64,000 nt of DNA from Paenibacillus hamazuiensis (GTDB lineage Bacteria; Bacillota; Bacilli; Paenibacillales; NBRC-103111): positions 1,302,001-1,366,000 of the forward strand of contig NZ_JALRMO010000001.1 of assembly GCF_023276405.1 (NCBI RefSeq). Direction: 5' to 3'. The number at the start of each line of letters is the position of its first letter. The first letter of the stretch is position 1. This document shows positions 16,810 to 25,313 of this stretch, piece after piece. A program made the translations under genes and the position numbers. The notes below the pieces were generated by a model. The model was not told where the DNA came from. It ran no database searches and saw nothing but the letters and a program-made list of their open reading frames with translations.

Positions 16810-18135
16810 TTACATGGAAGCTTGCAGCGGTTTGTTTTCCCGCAGCGTCTGGCGAAGCACATAGAAAATGATGGCGGCTTCGGCCGCGACGCCGAGCGAT
16901 TGCGCCAAGGCGCCGATCACGCCGCTCCAGCCGTGGCTGACGAGAATGCATGCGATCAGCGAAATCAGCGTGGCGGAAACGTTGGCGGCCTGGGACCAAA
17001 CCATCACCTTCGTTTCGCCGCGCAGCATGATGATGCCGTTTCCAAAATCGAGCCAGGGGAAAATCAGCGTCGTCAGCATAAATACGCGAAGCGTTTCAAG
17101 GCTTGCATTCATCAGACGCTCGTTTACGCCCATCACGTTTTCCATAAACCACGGTCCGAGCGGGGTGTACGTCAGTCCTGCGATAAGCAGCGTCGGGATA
17201 AAGCCGACGAGCAGCGCGAAACGGACGACCTGGGTGCGGTCTTTTTTATAAAAGTTGAGCACGATCTGATGAATATAGCTGAAAAAGCTTTGCACCAGCT
17301 GGGTCAGGCTGGAAGCAATCGCAAACGAGGCGATCGCAAGCTGGGCGTCGTCGGTTTTTCCGAGCACCGCGTTGATGGACGGACCGATGACGACCGCGAT
17401 GACCGAGGACAGCAGCAGCGGCCTGTAGAAGCGGAATATTTGCCCTGCCGTTTCGATGGGATGGTCTTCCTTTTTCTCGGGAATGACCTTTTTCAGCAGC
17501 GACCGTCCCTCCCAGAAGCTGACCGCGCACTCGATCGTCATGCCGGTCAGGAAGATGATCGCTCCCACCATGCCGCTTGTCACCGAATTCGTATGGATAA
17601 AAAAGAGCGAAAGCAGGTACATCGCGAGCAGCCGGACGATCATGCCGATGGTCAGCCACTTCGTACGCATGTTAAAGATGATGACCCCGTGAAAAACGCA
17701 GCGCAGGCCGGAGAAGATGCTCACGAACATCAGCACGCGGTAAACGCTCAGCACCTCATCGATCAGCTCGGGCCCCACACCCATCAGCTGCATAAATGAG
17801 TATTTGCCGATCGGCGTATAGGAAACGATAAGGCCCATGACCAGGATGCTGGCCAGCACGTAGATGCTGAGCCTGGACATGGCCCGAAACGATACGCGGT
17901 CGCGGACGAGCGCGGAGCAGGTTTGCCTGAGCAGCACCGCCGGCCTTTCCGTAATGCCGAGCAGGCTCATCGGCAGCGCGTAGCTGGCGATAATGATTTC
18001 AGGATGAGCGGAGCGGGCCAGCGTGCTGTTGATAATGACGTGCGAGATCGTAACGAGACTGGCGGATATGCCCAGCGGCAAAAAGAAAGCCAGCAGTTGT
18101 TTCAAAGAGACGCGGGTCTCTCGGCTGTGTGACAT
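16810..18135 (-). CDS. MOP/MATE-superfamily multi-helix transporter
   Basis: The 441-residue protein has about 12 membrane helices in two similar halves, with the first opening LKQLLAFFLPLGISASLVTISHVIINSTLARS and the second beginning near residue 235 with FRFYRPLLLSSVIAVVIGPSINAVLG. This resembles the MOP flippase superfamily (MATE, ANKH-like, polysaccharide flippases). I cannot tell efflux from lipid-linked substrate flipping. It precedes the MFS gene on the same strand. Confidence 0.75.
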   Translation of the reverse strand: MSHSRETRVSLKQLLAFFLPLGISASLVTISHVIINSTLARSAHPEIIIASYALPMSLLGITERPAVLLRQTCSALVRDRVSFRAMSRLSIYVLASILVMGLIVSYTPIGKYSFMQLMGVGPELIDEVLSVYRVLMFVSIFSGLRCVFHGVIIFNMRTKWLTIGMIVRLLAMYLLSLFFIHTNSVTSGMVGAIIFLTGMTIECAVSFWEGRSLLKKVIPEKKEDHPIETAGQIFRFYRPLLLSSVIAVVIGPSINAVLGKTDDAQLAIASFAIASSLTQLVQSFFSYIHQIVLNFYKKDRTQVVRFALLVGFIPTLLIAGLTYTPLGPWFMENVMGVNERLMNASLETLRVFMLTTLIFPWLDFGNGIIMLRGETKVMVWSQAANVSATLISLIACILVSHGWSGVIGALAQSLGVAAEAAIIFYVLRQTLRENKPLQASM

Positions 18136-18376
18136 ATGCAGGACCCTTTCTTTTATTGCGGCGGCGCCCCCGAAAGCGCCCGGAACGACGCGGGCAACAC
18201 ATCAATGATAGGGGGCTTTCTTCCGAAATGATCATTTTTCGATTATACCACGCGGCACAGCGTATGGGATGATTTTTTTTCGGTGAAGATGTGGCGGGCG
18301 CTCCGGCGTTCATGTTACCATAAAGTGAATGCGAGCGGTGGCGAAAAAGATTCAATTGACCGGGAGGGAGAGACTC

Positions 18377-18694
18377 GTGAATTACGACTTTGTAATGGAT
18401 GAACGGCTCGGCATCATGCTGCCCGAGCTTCAGCTCGACTGGGAGGATTACAGCGAAGAGGATCGGGCGGACATCCTGCTGCGTTGGGAAGAAATCCGCG
18501 GTACGATACCGGACCGCATCAAGGCGCTTGAGCGGATCATCATCGTCAAGCAGGAGCAGCTGAACTTGGAGGATAATTTTGCGGTGTCGTGCCGGCTCAA
18601 CAGCGAGATCGCGGAACTGGCCAGCACGATCAACGATCTGCATTTATGGTTTCGGGTCAATCAGGACATTACCGCCGGAGCGGCTCATCATTAA
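18377..18694 (+). CDS. Hypothetical 105-residue protein
   Basis: Starts with GTG at 18377 after GGGAGGGAG. It is a mostly helical, acidic soluble protein: an N-terminal DERLGIMLPELQLDWEDYSEEDRADILLRWEEIRGTIPDRIK then two helices with EQLNLEDNFAVSCRLNSEIAELASTIND, which could form a short helical hairpin or coiled coil. I do not recognise a family. It is followed at 75 bp by another uncharacterised gene and the terpene synthase gene, but a promoter at 18702 may separate them. Confidence 0.65.
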   Translation: MNYDFVMDERLGIMLPELQLDWEDYSEEDRADILLRWEEIRGTIPDRIKALERIIIVKQEQLNLEDNFAVSCRLNSEIAELASTINDLHLWFRVNQDITAGAAHH

Positions 18695-18701
18695 AGCGCA
18701 T

Positions 18702-18730
18702 TTGATTGGGGCTTGCGCGGCGTATATACT
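18702..18730 (+). promoter_or_regulatory. SigA-type promoter of the ytpB unit
   Basis: TTGATT (18702-18707) and TATACT (18725-18730) with a 17-bp spacer, 38 bp upstream of the GTG start at 18769. Confidence 0.65.
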
Positions 18731-18768
18731 ATAATGAAATGAAAAGAAACGAAAAGGAGGTGCCGCCG

Positions 18769-19374
18769 GTGTCGGGAGCGCTTCAAAGCATCGTAAGTAA
18801 GCTGCTTTCCCGCGAGCCGGAGCTGTATCCGGCCGAGGAATGGGACGAGCTGCTGGACATCCGGATCGCAAAGCTGACTTTCGGGGACGGATCCGGACAA
18901 GGGGCGTCGTTTGCGCTTGCGTTCAAGGCGGGGCTGCATTTGTGGAACGACAGTCTGGACGCCTCGCACACGCTGTCGCAAAGCATCGAAACGCCGACAG
19001 GCAGCTATTGGCACGGCATCATGCACCGGATGGAAGGCGACTACAGCAACGCAAAATATTGGTTTCATCAAGTCCGTAGTCATCCGGTGTACGGCCGTCT
19101 TTGGCATGCCGTGCGGAGTTATTGGGAGCAGGGGGGGGCTGCGGCTGCGAACGGCATTGCCTCGGTCCGCCTGCGGAGCATGCTGGAACGGCTTGTGGAA
19201 GGGGCTTCCTGGGATCCTTATTTGTTCGTGGATTTGGTCGAAAACCAGGTGAGCATATCCCGCGATCCCGCGGCGGAAACGGTGCTTCGGCGGCTGCAGC
19301 GGCTGGAGATGGGACTGCTGCTGGAATATTGCTGGGAACAAATCGGTGGAGGTACGTCGCTTGAATTCGGCTAA
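18769..19374 (+). CDS. Conserved hypothetical protein, overlaps the terpene synthase gene
   Basis: Starts with GTG at 18769, seven bases after AAAAGGAGG. The 201-residue product is soluble and helical. The segment SYWHGIMHRMEGDYSNAKYW (residues about 83-102) is a conserved-looking motif found in uncharacterised proteins where it follows a carbohydrate-like helix repeat; TPR-like folding is possible. Its last 14 bp overlap the next gene, which implies translational coupling with ytpB. Function is unknown. Confidence 0.75.
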   Translation: MSGALQSIVSKLLSREPELYPAEEWDELLDIRIAKLTFGDGSGQGASFALAFKAGLHLWNDSLDASHTLSQSIETPTGSYWHGIMHRMEGDYSNAKYWFHQVRSHPVYGRLWHAVRSYWEQGGAAAANGIASVRLRSMLERLVEGASWDPYLFVDLVENQVSISRDPAAETVLRRLQRLEMGLLLEYCWEQIGGGTSLEFG

Positions 19375-20440
19375 ACCGCGCATGGCAACCGTTCCCAATA
19401 GGCCTCTGGGACTGATGATGAGAGTGTATCGCTACGTGCTGCCGGAAGTGCGCAGCCAGCTCCGCATGTGGCGTGAGACGGCGGAGCGGATCCCCGATCC
19501 GGAGCTGCGGCAGCAGGCGATCGCCAGCATGACGACGAAGCAGTTTCACTGCGAGGGCGGGGCGGTTTACGCCGCTGCCAATTTGCCGATGCGGCACGTG
19601 CTCATTCCGCTGATTGTCGCTTTTCAGACCATTAGCGATTATTTGGACAACTTGTGCGACCGCAGCACATCGCTTGACCCGCAAGATTTTCGCCGGCTGC
19701 ACCAGTCTATGCTGGATGCGGTCGCTCCGGAGGCGCCGCTCCACGATTATTATGCGTTCAGGCAGGAGAAGGAGGACGGCGGCTACCTCGTCTCCCTCGT
19801 GAAGACGTGCCAGTCGTGCATCTGCATGCTGCCCTCTTACGGGCGGGTGGCCCGGCGCGTGCGGGAGCTGGTCGGCTTGTACTGCGATCTGCAGGTGTAC
19901 AAGCACATTCGCCACGATTTGCGGGAGGCGGAGCTCGACAGCTGGTGGCGGCAGCACAGCGGGAAGTTTCCGGACATACGCTGGAACGAGTTCGCCGCGG
20001 CGACAGGTTCGACGCTCGGTGTGTTTATGCTGTTTTTGGCCGCCGCGGGGCCGGATTTGCCTGAGGCTGCGGCGGAGGAGATTTATGAAGCGTATTTTCC
20101 GTATGTATGCGGGCTCCACATTTTGCTCGATTATTTAATCGATCAGGAAGAGGATCGGATCGGCGGGGATTTGAATTTTTGCAGCTACTATGAAAATATC
20201 GATGTGACCGTCAGGCGGATCGCCGAAATTGCCGAAGAGGCGCGCAAAAGGGCCATCCGGCTGGACGGCGCCGGCTTTCACCGGATGATCATCGAAGGGC
20301 TGCTCGCGTTGTATTTGTCCGATCCGAAGGTGCGCAAGCAGCCTGAGGTAAGGATCATTTCGCGGCAGCTGATGAAAAACAGTCCGTGGATGCGCATCTT
20401 CTTCTTTATTAACAGCATTTGGATACGAAAAATTTCGTAG
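19361..20440 (+). CDS. ytpB: Tetraprenyl-beta-curcumene synthase-like protein (DUF2600)
   Basis: The 359-residue protein matches YtpB, the large terpene synthase that cyclises a C35 prenyl diphosphate to tetraprenyl-beta-curcumene in Bacillus. Visible family features are the opening PLGLMMRVYRYVLPEVRSQL, Asp-rich segment TISDYLDNLCDR near residue 92, KTCQSCICMLPSYG, and the second acidic motif LLDYLIDQEEDRIGGDLNFC near residue 258. The product is a membrane terpenoid precursor. TTG at 19361 follows GGTGGAGG inside the preceding gene; ATG at 19382 is an alternative start. I infer an operon with the gene upstream. Confidence 0.88.
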   Translation: MNSAKPRMATVPNRPLGLMMRVYRYVLPEVRSQLRMWRETAERIPDPELRQQAIASMTTKQFHCEGGAVYAAANLPMRHVLIPLIVAFQTISDYLDNLCDRSTSLDPQDFRRLHQSMLDAVAPEAPLHDYYAFRQEKEDGGYLVSLVKTCQSCICMLPSYGRVARRVRELVGLYCDLQVYKHIRHDLREAELDSWWRQHSGKFPDIRWNEFAAATGSTLGVFMLFLAAAGPDLPEAAAEEIYEAYFPYVCGLHILLDYLIDQEEDRIGGDLNFCSYYENIDVTVRRIAEIAEEARKRAIRLDGAGFHRMIIEGLLALYLSDPKVRKQPEVRIISRQLMKNSPWMRIFFFINSIWIRKIS

Positions 20441-20507
20441 CGGACAAGCCGGTTTTCAAGTAAAATGGCTGTATGTATTTTTTTTAGAGCATGGGAGGAT
20501 CAGTGAC

Positions 20508-21476
20508 ATGTCAGCAGTTAAATCGATAGCGGTTCTCACGAGCGGCGGCGATTCCCAGGGGATGAACGCAGCGGTGCGCGCCGTCGTAAGAAGCGCATTG
20601 TTTCACGGCTTGGAGGTATATGCGGTGCAGCGGGGCTATGCCGGGCTGATCAACGACGACATCCGGCAAATGGACCTGCGCAGCGTCGGCGATATTATTC
20701 AGCGCGGCGGCACGATTTTGCAGACGGCCCGCTGTAAGGAGTTCATGACGCCGGAAGGCCAGCAGCTCGGCGCGGATAATTTGCGCAAGCGCGGCATCGA
20801 CGGGCTTGTCGTCATCGGCGGAGACGGCTCTTATCAGGGGGCCAACAAGCTGAGCAAACTCGGCATCAAGACGATGGGGCTGCCGGGTACGATCGATAAC
20901 GACATTCCGTTCACCGACTATACGATCGGCTTCGATACGGCGGTCAGCATCGTGGTCGATGCGGTCAACAAGCTGCGCGATACGATGAGCTCTCACGAGC
21001 GTTCTTCGGTCGTCGAGGTGATGGGCCGCCACTGCGGAGATATCGCGCTGTATGCGGGGCTTGCCAGTGGGGCGGAAACGATTCTCGTGCCGGAGGTGCC
21101 ATTCGACCTCGACGAGGTGGCGAGCCGGATGAAAGGCAACTTCGACCAAGGCAAGCGCCACAGCATCATCCTTGTAGCCGAAGGCGTCGGCAAAGGCGAA
21201 GATATCGCCCAAGAAATTACCCGCCGCAACGGCATCGAGCCGCGCGTCACCGTGCTAGGCCATATTCAGCGCGGCGGCACGCCGACGCATAACGACCGTA
21301 TTCTCGCCAGCCGCCTCGGCGACTTCGCCGTGCGCAAGCTGATCGAAGGCGATTCCGGCAAAGCGTGCGGCGTTATCCGCAACGAGCTCGTCGTCACCGA
21401 TATCGACAAGGTCGTCAATTCGAAGAAAGACTTTGATTTGAGTCTGTACCAGTTGGCGATGCGTTTGTCGCAGTAA
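20508..21476 (+). CDS. pfkA: ATP-dependent 6-phosphofructokinase
   Basis: The 322-residue protein phosphorylates fructose 6-phosphate with ATP in glycolysis. All key motifs are seen: LTSGGDSQGMNAAVRA (ATP loop), VIGGDGSYQGA, GLPGTIDNDIPFTDYTIGFDTA with the catalytic Asp, EVMGRHCGDIAL, and ILVAEGVGKG and LGHIQRGGTPT. Length is standard for the bacterial tetrameric enzyme. Unlike many Firmicutes it is not followed by pyk; a short pyruvate kinase lies 10 kb away. Start at 20508 follows GGGAGGA. A terminator follows at 21485. Confidence 0.98.
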   Translation: MSAVKSIAVLTSGGDSQGMNAAVRAVVRSALFHGLEVYAVQRGYAGLINDDIRQMDLRSVGDIIQRGGTILQTARCKEFMTPEGQQLGADNLRKRGIDGLVVIGGDGSYQGANKLSKLGIKTMGLPGTIDNDIPFTDYTIGFDTAVSIVVDAVNKLRDTMSSHERSSVVEVMGRHCGDIALYAGLASGAETILVPEVPFDLDEVASRMKGNFDQGKRHSIILVAEGVGKGEDIAQEITRRNGIEPRVTVLGHIQRGGTPTHNDRILASRLGDFAVRKLIEGDSGKACGVIRNELVVTDIDKVVNSKKDFDLSLYQLAMRLSQ

Positions 21477-21482
21477 ATTAAA

Positions 21483-21533
21483 AATGGAGCTATGGAGAAT
21501 CGTGTGGATTCTACATAGCTCCGTTTTGTTTTT
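21483..21533 (+). terminator. Intrinsic terminator of pfkA
   Basis: GGAGCTATGGAGAATC pairs with GGATTCTACATAGCTCC and is followed by GTTTTGTTTTT. Confidence 0.85.
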
Positions 21534-21599
21534 ACTGCAGCGTGCGGCCGGATCCGGCCCCCCGGGTCCGGGTCGAAGGTCCGTCCGGGCTGATGTTCG

Positions 21600-21800
21600 T
21601 TGTTCGTGCGTATAAAGGAACTGATGTTCGCTATCCTCGGGTAAAAGGGCATATCCGCAATATTAGAGGAACTGAGATGCGCTAAATCGGTGAAACACGG
21701 CGTGAGGGTTAGAAAACGATGCAAATAACGCATCTGAGTTCCCTTAATCTTGGCAAACCGCTCGAAATGTTCATTATAGCGCACTGTAGTTCCTTTATGA
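21600..21800. repeat. Cluster of four GGAACT...GCGCTA repeat units, two per orientation
   Basis: Plus-strand units start near 21614 (AAAGGAACTGATGTTCGCTA) and 21663 (TAGAGGAACTGAGATGCGCT). Inverted units end near 21747 (complement reads AAGGGAACTCAGATGCGTTA) and 21799 (complement reads AAAGGAACTACAGTGCGCTA). Further outward are GGATCCGGC-type palindromes. The 390-bp space between pfkA and the peroxiredoxin gene holds no gene. Confidence 0.75.
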
Positions 21801-21868
21801 ACCCGGGACCGGGACAAGCGGAGCGATGCATATTGGATCTACCCTGAGGGGCAGGCATGCGGGCGGTT

Positions 21869-22324
21869 TCATCCTCGCGGGGCGCATGCCGATTTCAGCG
21901 CCGCTACGATTTCGTCCGTCGGCCGGTTGCCTTTGCGGGCGTAAACGATTTTCCCTTGCCGGTCGATCACATAGACGATGCGCTGCTGGCCGAGCAGACC
22001 GAACAGCGTTTCCCCGACATCGTATTTCTGCCGGATCGCTTGATCCGGGTCGGACACGAGTGGGAAATCGTAATGGTGTTTGGCGGAAAACCGGCGATGT
22101 TCGTCGAGCGTTCCCGGATTGATCCCGAGAACGAGCGCATCGTACGCGGCATATCTCGCTTTGGAATCTCGGACGGCGCACAGCTGCCTGGTACATATGG
22201 GCGTATCGTCTTTCGGGTAAAAGATAAGCACGATCGGCCGTTTGCCGAGCGAATCGCCCAGGCGTACCTGACCCTGCGTGCTTTCCGCTGTAAAGGCCGG
22301 GGCTTGCTGTCCCAAACTCAGCAT
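21869..22324 (-). CDS. bcp: Thioredoxin-dependent thiol peroxidase (Bcp/PrxQ peroxiredoxin)
   Basis: The 151-residue protein reduces hydroperoxides using thioredoxin. The active site is FYPKDDTPICTRQLCAVRD: the peroxidatic Cys in PICT and the resolving Cys five residues later, as in Bcp. A conserved later segment FPLVSDPDQAIRQKYDV is present. The start at 22324 is preceded by GGAG. It is divergent from the DUF3906 gene and lies next to a repeat cluster. A second peroxidase gene, tpx, lies at 43690. Confidence 0.93.
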   Translation of the reverse strand: MLSLGQQAPAFTAESTQGQVRLGDSLGKRPIVLIFYPKDDTPICTRQLCAVRDSKARYAAYDALVLGINPGTLDEHRRFSAKHHYDFPLVSDPDQAIRQKYDVGETLFGLLGQQRIVYVIDRQGKIVYARKGNRPTDEIVAALKSACAPRG

Positions 22325-22474
22325 AAAGGAATCACTCCGTTTTTAATGTGTCAGCTTTATTGTAACGGACCGGTGCCTGCCTGTAAAACGGCAAGGTGCA
22401 ATATGCTGCCGGATTTGGTAAGCTTATGTAACGAGTCCTTACGAGAAGAATTTCCGCAGAGGAGATGTTGAAAT

Positions 22475-22681
22475 ATGTACTTGTATAAGTTGGAAATTGT
22501 TTTAAAGGACCAGACCGTCAATTTGGTCGTGCTTGCGGAAAATGACGACCAGGCGTTCGATACGGTGGAGGAGCATTTGGTACGCCATTTCGTGTACAAC
22601 CCGGAAGTGATGGAAGCCAGCATCGTTGAGAAAAAACGGGCGGCCAAAGGCAACGGATACGTGATTGAAACCGGAAAATAA
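22475..22681 (+). CDS. DUF3906 family protein
   Basis: A 68-residue protein, MYLYKLEIVLKDQTVNLVVLAENDDQAF..., that matches the small Bacillales DUF3906 family: an N-terminal strand pair, then a helix with VEEHLVRHFV and a closing EKKRAAKGNGYVI. Function is unknown. It has a GAGGAG site and ends 78 bp before the FMN reductase gene, which has its own promoter and operator. Confidence 0.8.
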   Translation: MYLYKLEIVLKDQTVNLVVLAENDDQAFDTVEEHLVRHFVYNPEVMEASIVEKKRAAKGNGYVIETGK

Positions 22682-22696
22682 TTGTAATTAACCCGC

Positions 22697-22735
22697 TTGA
22701 CTTTATATACATTTGATACTAAAATGTATGTAAAG
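22697..22735 (+). promoter_or_regulatory. Promoter overlapped by a 14-bp inverted repeat operator
   Basis: TTGACT (22697-22702) and TAAAAT (22720-22725), 17-bp spacer. The arms CTTTATATACATTT (22701-22714) and AAATGTATGTAAAG (22722-22735) are inverted with 12 of 14 matches around a 7-bp centre, covering the space from the -35 to past the -10. This is a classic repressor site. Confidence 0.8.
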
Positions 22736-22759
22736 TGTGAATCGGAAAGGTGAGATGAT

Positions 22760-23302
22760 ATGAAAATCGCGATGATCGCCGGAAGCAATCGGCAAAACGC
22801 ATCCAGCACGAAGCTGTGCCGATATATCGGGAAGCTTTTGCAAGAGCAAGGCTGTGAGGTGACGCTTTACGATCTTTACGAGCGTCCGCTTCCTTTTTAT
22901 AATCCGGATCTGGAGTACGAGGATGCCAACCTGAAGCTGCTTAAGAGCACGGTGATGGCAGCGGATGCAGTCGTTTTGGCAACGCCCGAGTATCACGGAA
23001 CATTATCCGGCGTTCTTAAAAATGCGCTCGACTTCCTCGGCTTTGATTATTTTGACGGGAAAGTCGTCTTATCCGTCAGCTCGGCCGGCGGCGCAGTCGC
23101 CGTCAGCTCGCTCACGCACCTGCAAACCGTCGTGCGCAATGTGCATGGCATCAACTGCCCCGAATGGATTTCGATCGGCGGCGAGGCCCGGCGGTTCTCC
23201 GCGGACGGCATGCCGGAGGACGAGAAGACGCGGCAGCGCATCGATAGAGTGCTCGGATATTTCCTGCAAATGAGCCGGACTTTTAGAAAGTCGACTGTTT
23301 AA
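22760..23302 (+). CDS. NADPH-dependent FMN reductase (azobenzene reductase-like)
   Basis: The 180-residue flavodoxin-like protein starts with KIAMIAGSNRQNASSTKL, the phosphate-binding loop for FMN, followed by ATPEYHGTLSGVLKNALDFL, the PEYN/PEYH motif of NADPH-dependent FMN reductases and YhdA-type azoreductases, and SVSSAGGAVAVSSLTHLQ. It acts in the cytoplasm on flavins, quinones or azo dyes. RBS AAAGGTGAG. A strong dyad over its promoter suggests that it is induced by a stress-sensing repressor. Confidence 0.9.
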   Translation: MKIAMIAGSNRQNASSTKLCRYIGKLLQEQGCEVTLYDLYERPLPFYNPDLEYEDANLKLLKSTVMAADAVVLATPEYHGTLSGVLKNALDFLGFDYFDGKVVLSVSSAGGAVAVSSLTHLQTVVRNVHGINCPEWISIGGEARRFSADGMPEDEKTRQRIDRVLGYFLQMSRTFRKSTV

Positions 23303-23344
23303 ACGTATTATGTCGGCTGGGAATTACCGGTTGGAAAGCAGTAG

Positions 23345-23540
23345 GCTGAGAGGGGGAAAAACCGCCTCTCAGCTCTGCCGAAGATCAATGACGTGGCCCG
23401 AGAGCGCAAAAAAGCTGCTCTCGGGCCTATTTGCACGGGCCGGAAGGAGCAAATGAGCGCCGAGAGAGCGAAACACCGTCTCTCGGCACATTTGAGCTCG
23501 GGCAGCACAGTCCGAGAGCGGGAATATCCGCTTTCACCTT
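23345..23540. repeat. Array of GAGAG/CTCTC hairpins
   Basis: At least three strong hairpins follow each other: GCTGAGAGG/CCTCTCAGC (23345-23373), GGCCCGAGAGC/GCTCTCGGGCC (23395-23427), GCCGAGAGA/TCTCTCGGC (23459-23487). A weaker fourth, AGCGG/CCGCT, lies at 23513-23537. A further ATTTGC/GCAAAT pair lies between the second and third. The 366-bp gap from the FMN reductase to the next gene has no supported gene. Confidence 0.85.
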
Positions 23541-23668
23541 AATCATACAGATACGCGGCATAAAGAGGCATGCAGTCGCTCCCACGTGTTTTTTGTTGAA
23601 AATTAGCAAAATATGCTATAATAATTCCTGTTATTTCCTATATCGGTTACGCACGGGCAAAGGAAGGG

Positions 23669-24292
23669 ATGCTGGTGGTCTTTAAGTTACTCGCGAAGCA
23701 TTTAAGGCAGCCTAGCGGTTTTATCGGTAAAATGGTCGGCCGGATGATGAACCGGGGTAACGATGCGATGTATCGGTACACACTCGGCTTGCTTGATGTG
23801 CAGCCGGGGGAATCGATTTTGGAGATCGGTTTCGGCAACGGCAAATATATCGCCGAGCTGGCGCCGCATGTGAAAGACGGTCTCGTAGCGGGGATCGATT
23901 ATTCCGAAACGATGGTGCAGGAGGCAATCAAAAGCAACCGGACTTTTATCGAGGAAGGCACCGTGGATATTCAGCTTGCTTCCGTCGAACAAATACCTTA
24001 CGCCAAATTAGCCTTCGATAAAGTTTTTACAGTCAACACGATTTATTTTTGGCCCGATGTGCGTGCCGGCATCGTGGAGATATGGCGCGTTCTTAAGCCG
24101 GGAGGCAAATTATTTGTCGCGATCCGGTCGAAGGAAAACATGGAGAAGTTTCGCTTCACCAAGTACGATTTTACGCTGTACGATGCGGATGAAGTGGCCC
24201 GGCTTTTTCAGCAGGCAAATTACGAGGATGTACAGGTGCATACGAACCGGAAAGGCTCGCTGGAATTCCACTGCATTGTCGCGACGAAATGA
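23669..24292 (+). CDS. Class I SAM-dependent methyltransferase (UbiE-like)
   Basis: The 207-residue protein has a clear SAM site: motif I ILEIGFGNGKYIAELAP (residues about 50-66), the acidic GIDYSETMVQEA, then ASVEQIPYAKLAFDKVFTVNTIYFWPD and WRVLKPGGKLFVAIR. The layout is that of small-molecule methyltransferases of the UbiE/MenG class; the substrate is unknown. Start at 23669 follows AAAGGAAGGG. It is probably transcribed with the small yjfB gene downstream, though 66 bp separate them. Confidence 0.88.
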   Translation: MLVVFKLLAKHLRQPSGFIGKMVGRMMNRGNDAMYRYTLGLLDVQPGESILEIGFGNGKYIAELAPHVKDGLVAGIDYSETMVQEAIKSNRTFIEEGTVDIQLASVEQIPYAKLAFDKVFTVNTIYFWPDVRAGIVEIWRVLKPGGKLFVAIRSKENMEKFRFTKYDFTLYDADEVARLFQQANYEDVQVHTNRKGSLEFHCIVATK

Positions 24293-24358
24293 AAATGATT
24301 GCTTCACAGCGCCGACATGGCTTATAATTTAGGGAAATACATAAACGGAGGACAAGCA

Positions 24359-24535
24359 ATGGATATCGCAGCGCTTTCCACGCAAATGCAGATAAGCCGC
24401 CTAAGCGATGCCGTAGGCATACGCCTCCTCAGCATGGCGAATGATCAGGCCGAAACGCAGGGTCAGCAGATGATCCAGCTCATGCAGCAGAGCGTACAAC
24501 CGTATTTGGGCGGCAATTTCGACGTGAAGATTTGA
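24359..24535 (+). CDS. yjfB: YjfB family protein (putative motility protein)
   Basis: A 58-residue protein [21 protein letters not shown]... matching the YjfB family, which is annotated as putative motility-related in Bacillales. It is a short amphipathic helical protein with Met/Gln-rich central part ([12 protein letters not shown]). RBS GGAGG lies nine bases before the ATG. A terminator follows at 24552. Confidence 0.8.
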   Translation: MDIAALSTQMQISRLSDAVGIRLLSMANDQAETQGQQMIQLMQQSVQPYLGGNFDVKI

Positions 24536-24551
24536 TTTCGAAACGAATGCC

Positions 24552-24580
24552 GGGAGGACGAGGGCGTCCTCTTTTTTTTC
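24552..24580 (+). terminator. Intrinsic terminator
   Basis: GGAGGACG and CGTCCTC form a short GC-rich stem around AGGG, followed by eight T; it ends the yjfB transcript. Confidence 0.85.
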
Positions 24581-24602
24581 GTATATTTGGAGGGTTAGGA
24601 CG

Positions 24603-25313
24603 ATGGCCATATTGAAAAACGATTGGGCTCCGCTGCTCGAGGCCGAATTTCAAAAGCCGTATTATTTGGAGCTTCGCCGGTTTTTGGCGCAAGAATACCG
24701 GACGCGGACGATTTACCCGGATATGCACGATATTTTTAATGCGCTTCATTATACCCCTTATGCCGACGTATCCGTTGTCATCCTCGGACAAGATCCGTAT
24801 CACGGGCCGGGACAGGCGCACGGTCTCAGCTTCTCGGTCAAGCCGGGAGTGCCGGCGCCGCCCTCGCTGCAAAACATGTTTAAGGAATTGCACGACGACC
24901 TGGGGTGCTACATCCCGGACAACGGCTATTTGGTGAGATGGGCCGAGCAGGGCGTTTTGCTGCTGAACACGGTGCTGACCGTGCGGGAAGCGACGCCGAA
25001 CTCGCATAAAGGCAAAGGCTGGGAGACGTTTACCGATCGGGTCATCGCCCATCTTAACGAGCGCGATAAGCCCGTTATCTTTGTGTTATGGGGGAGCCAT
25101 GCACAGCAGAAGCAGCAGCTCATTACTTCTCCGCATCATAAAATGATCAAATCGCCGCATCCGAGCCCGCTGTCCGCTCACCGCGGATTTTTCGGCAGCC
25201 GCCCGTTTTCGCGGGTTAACCGATACTTGTCGGAACTGGGCAGACCGATAATCGATTGGCAAATTCCGAACTTATCACATACACATGCAAAAGAGGTATC
25301 TCAATATGGCTGA
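24603..25313 (+). CDS. ung: Uracil-DNA glycosylase
   Basis: The 236-residue family 1 enzyme removes uracil from DNA. The water-activating motif is [22 protein letters not shown] (catalytic Asp in GQDPYH), the Asn in [11 protein letters not shown], and the DNA-intercalation motif [18 protein letters not shown]. Length is standard. Start at 24603 with GGAGGG upstream. The next gene starts inside its last codons, so the two are likely cotranslated. Confidence 0.97.
   Translation: MAILKNDWAPLLEAEFQKPYYLELRRFLAQEYRTRTIYPDMHDIFNALHYTPYADVSVVILGQDPYHGPGQAHGLSFSVKPGVPAPPSLQNMFKELHDDLGCYIPDNGYLVRWAEQGVLLLNTVLTVREATPNSHKGKGWETFTDRVIAHLNERDKPVIFVLWGSHAQQKQQLITSPHHKMIKSPHPSPLSAHRGFFGSRPFSRVNRYLSELGRPIIDWQIPNLSHTHAKEVSQYG

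Noticed and set aside
23345-23540. CRISPR array
   Set aside because: Units are self-complementary hairpins of unequal length with unequal spacing and no cas genes nearby.
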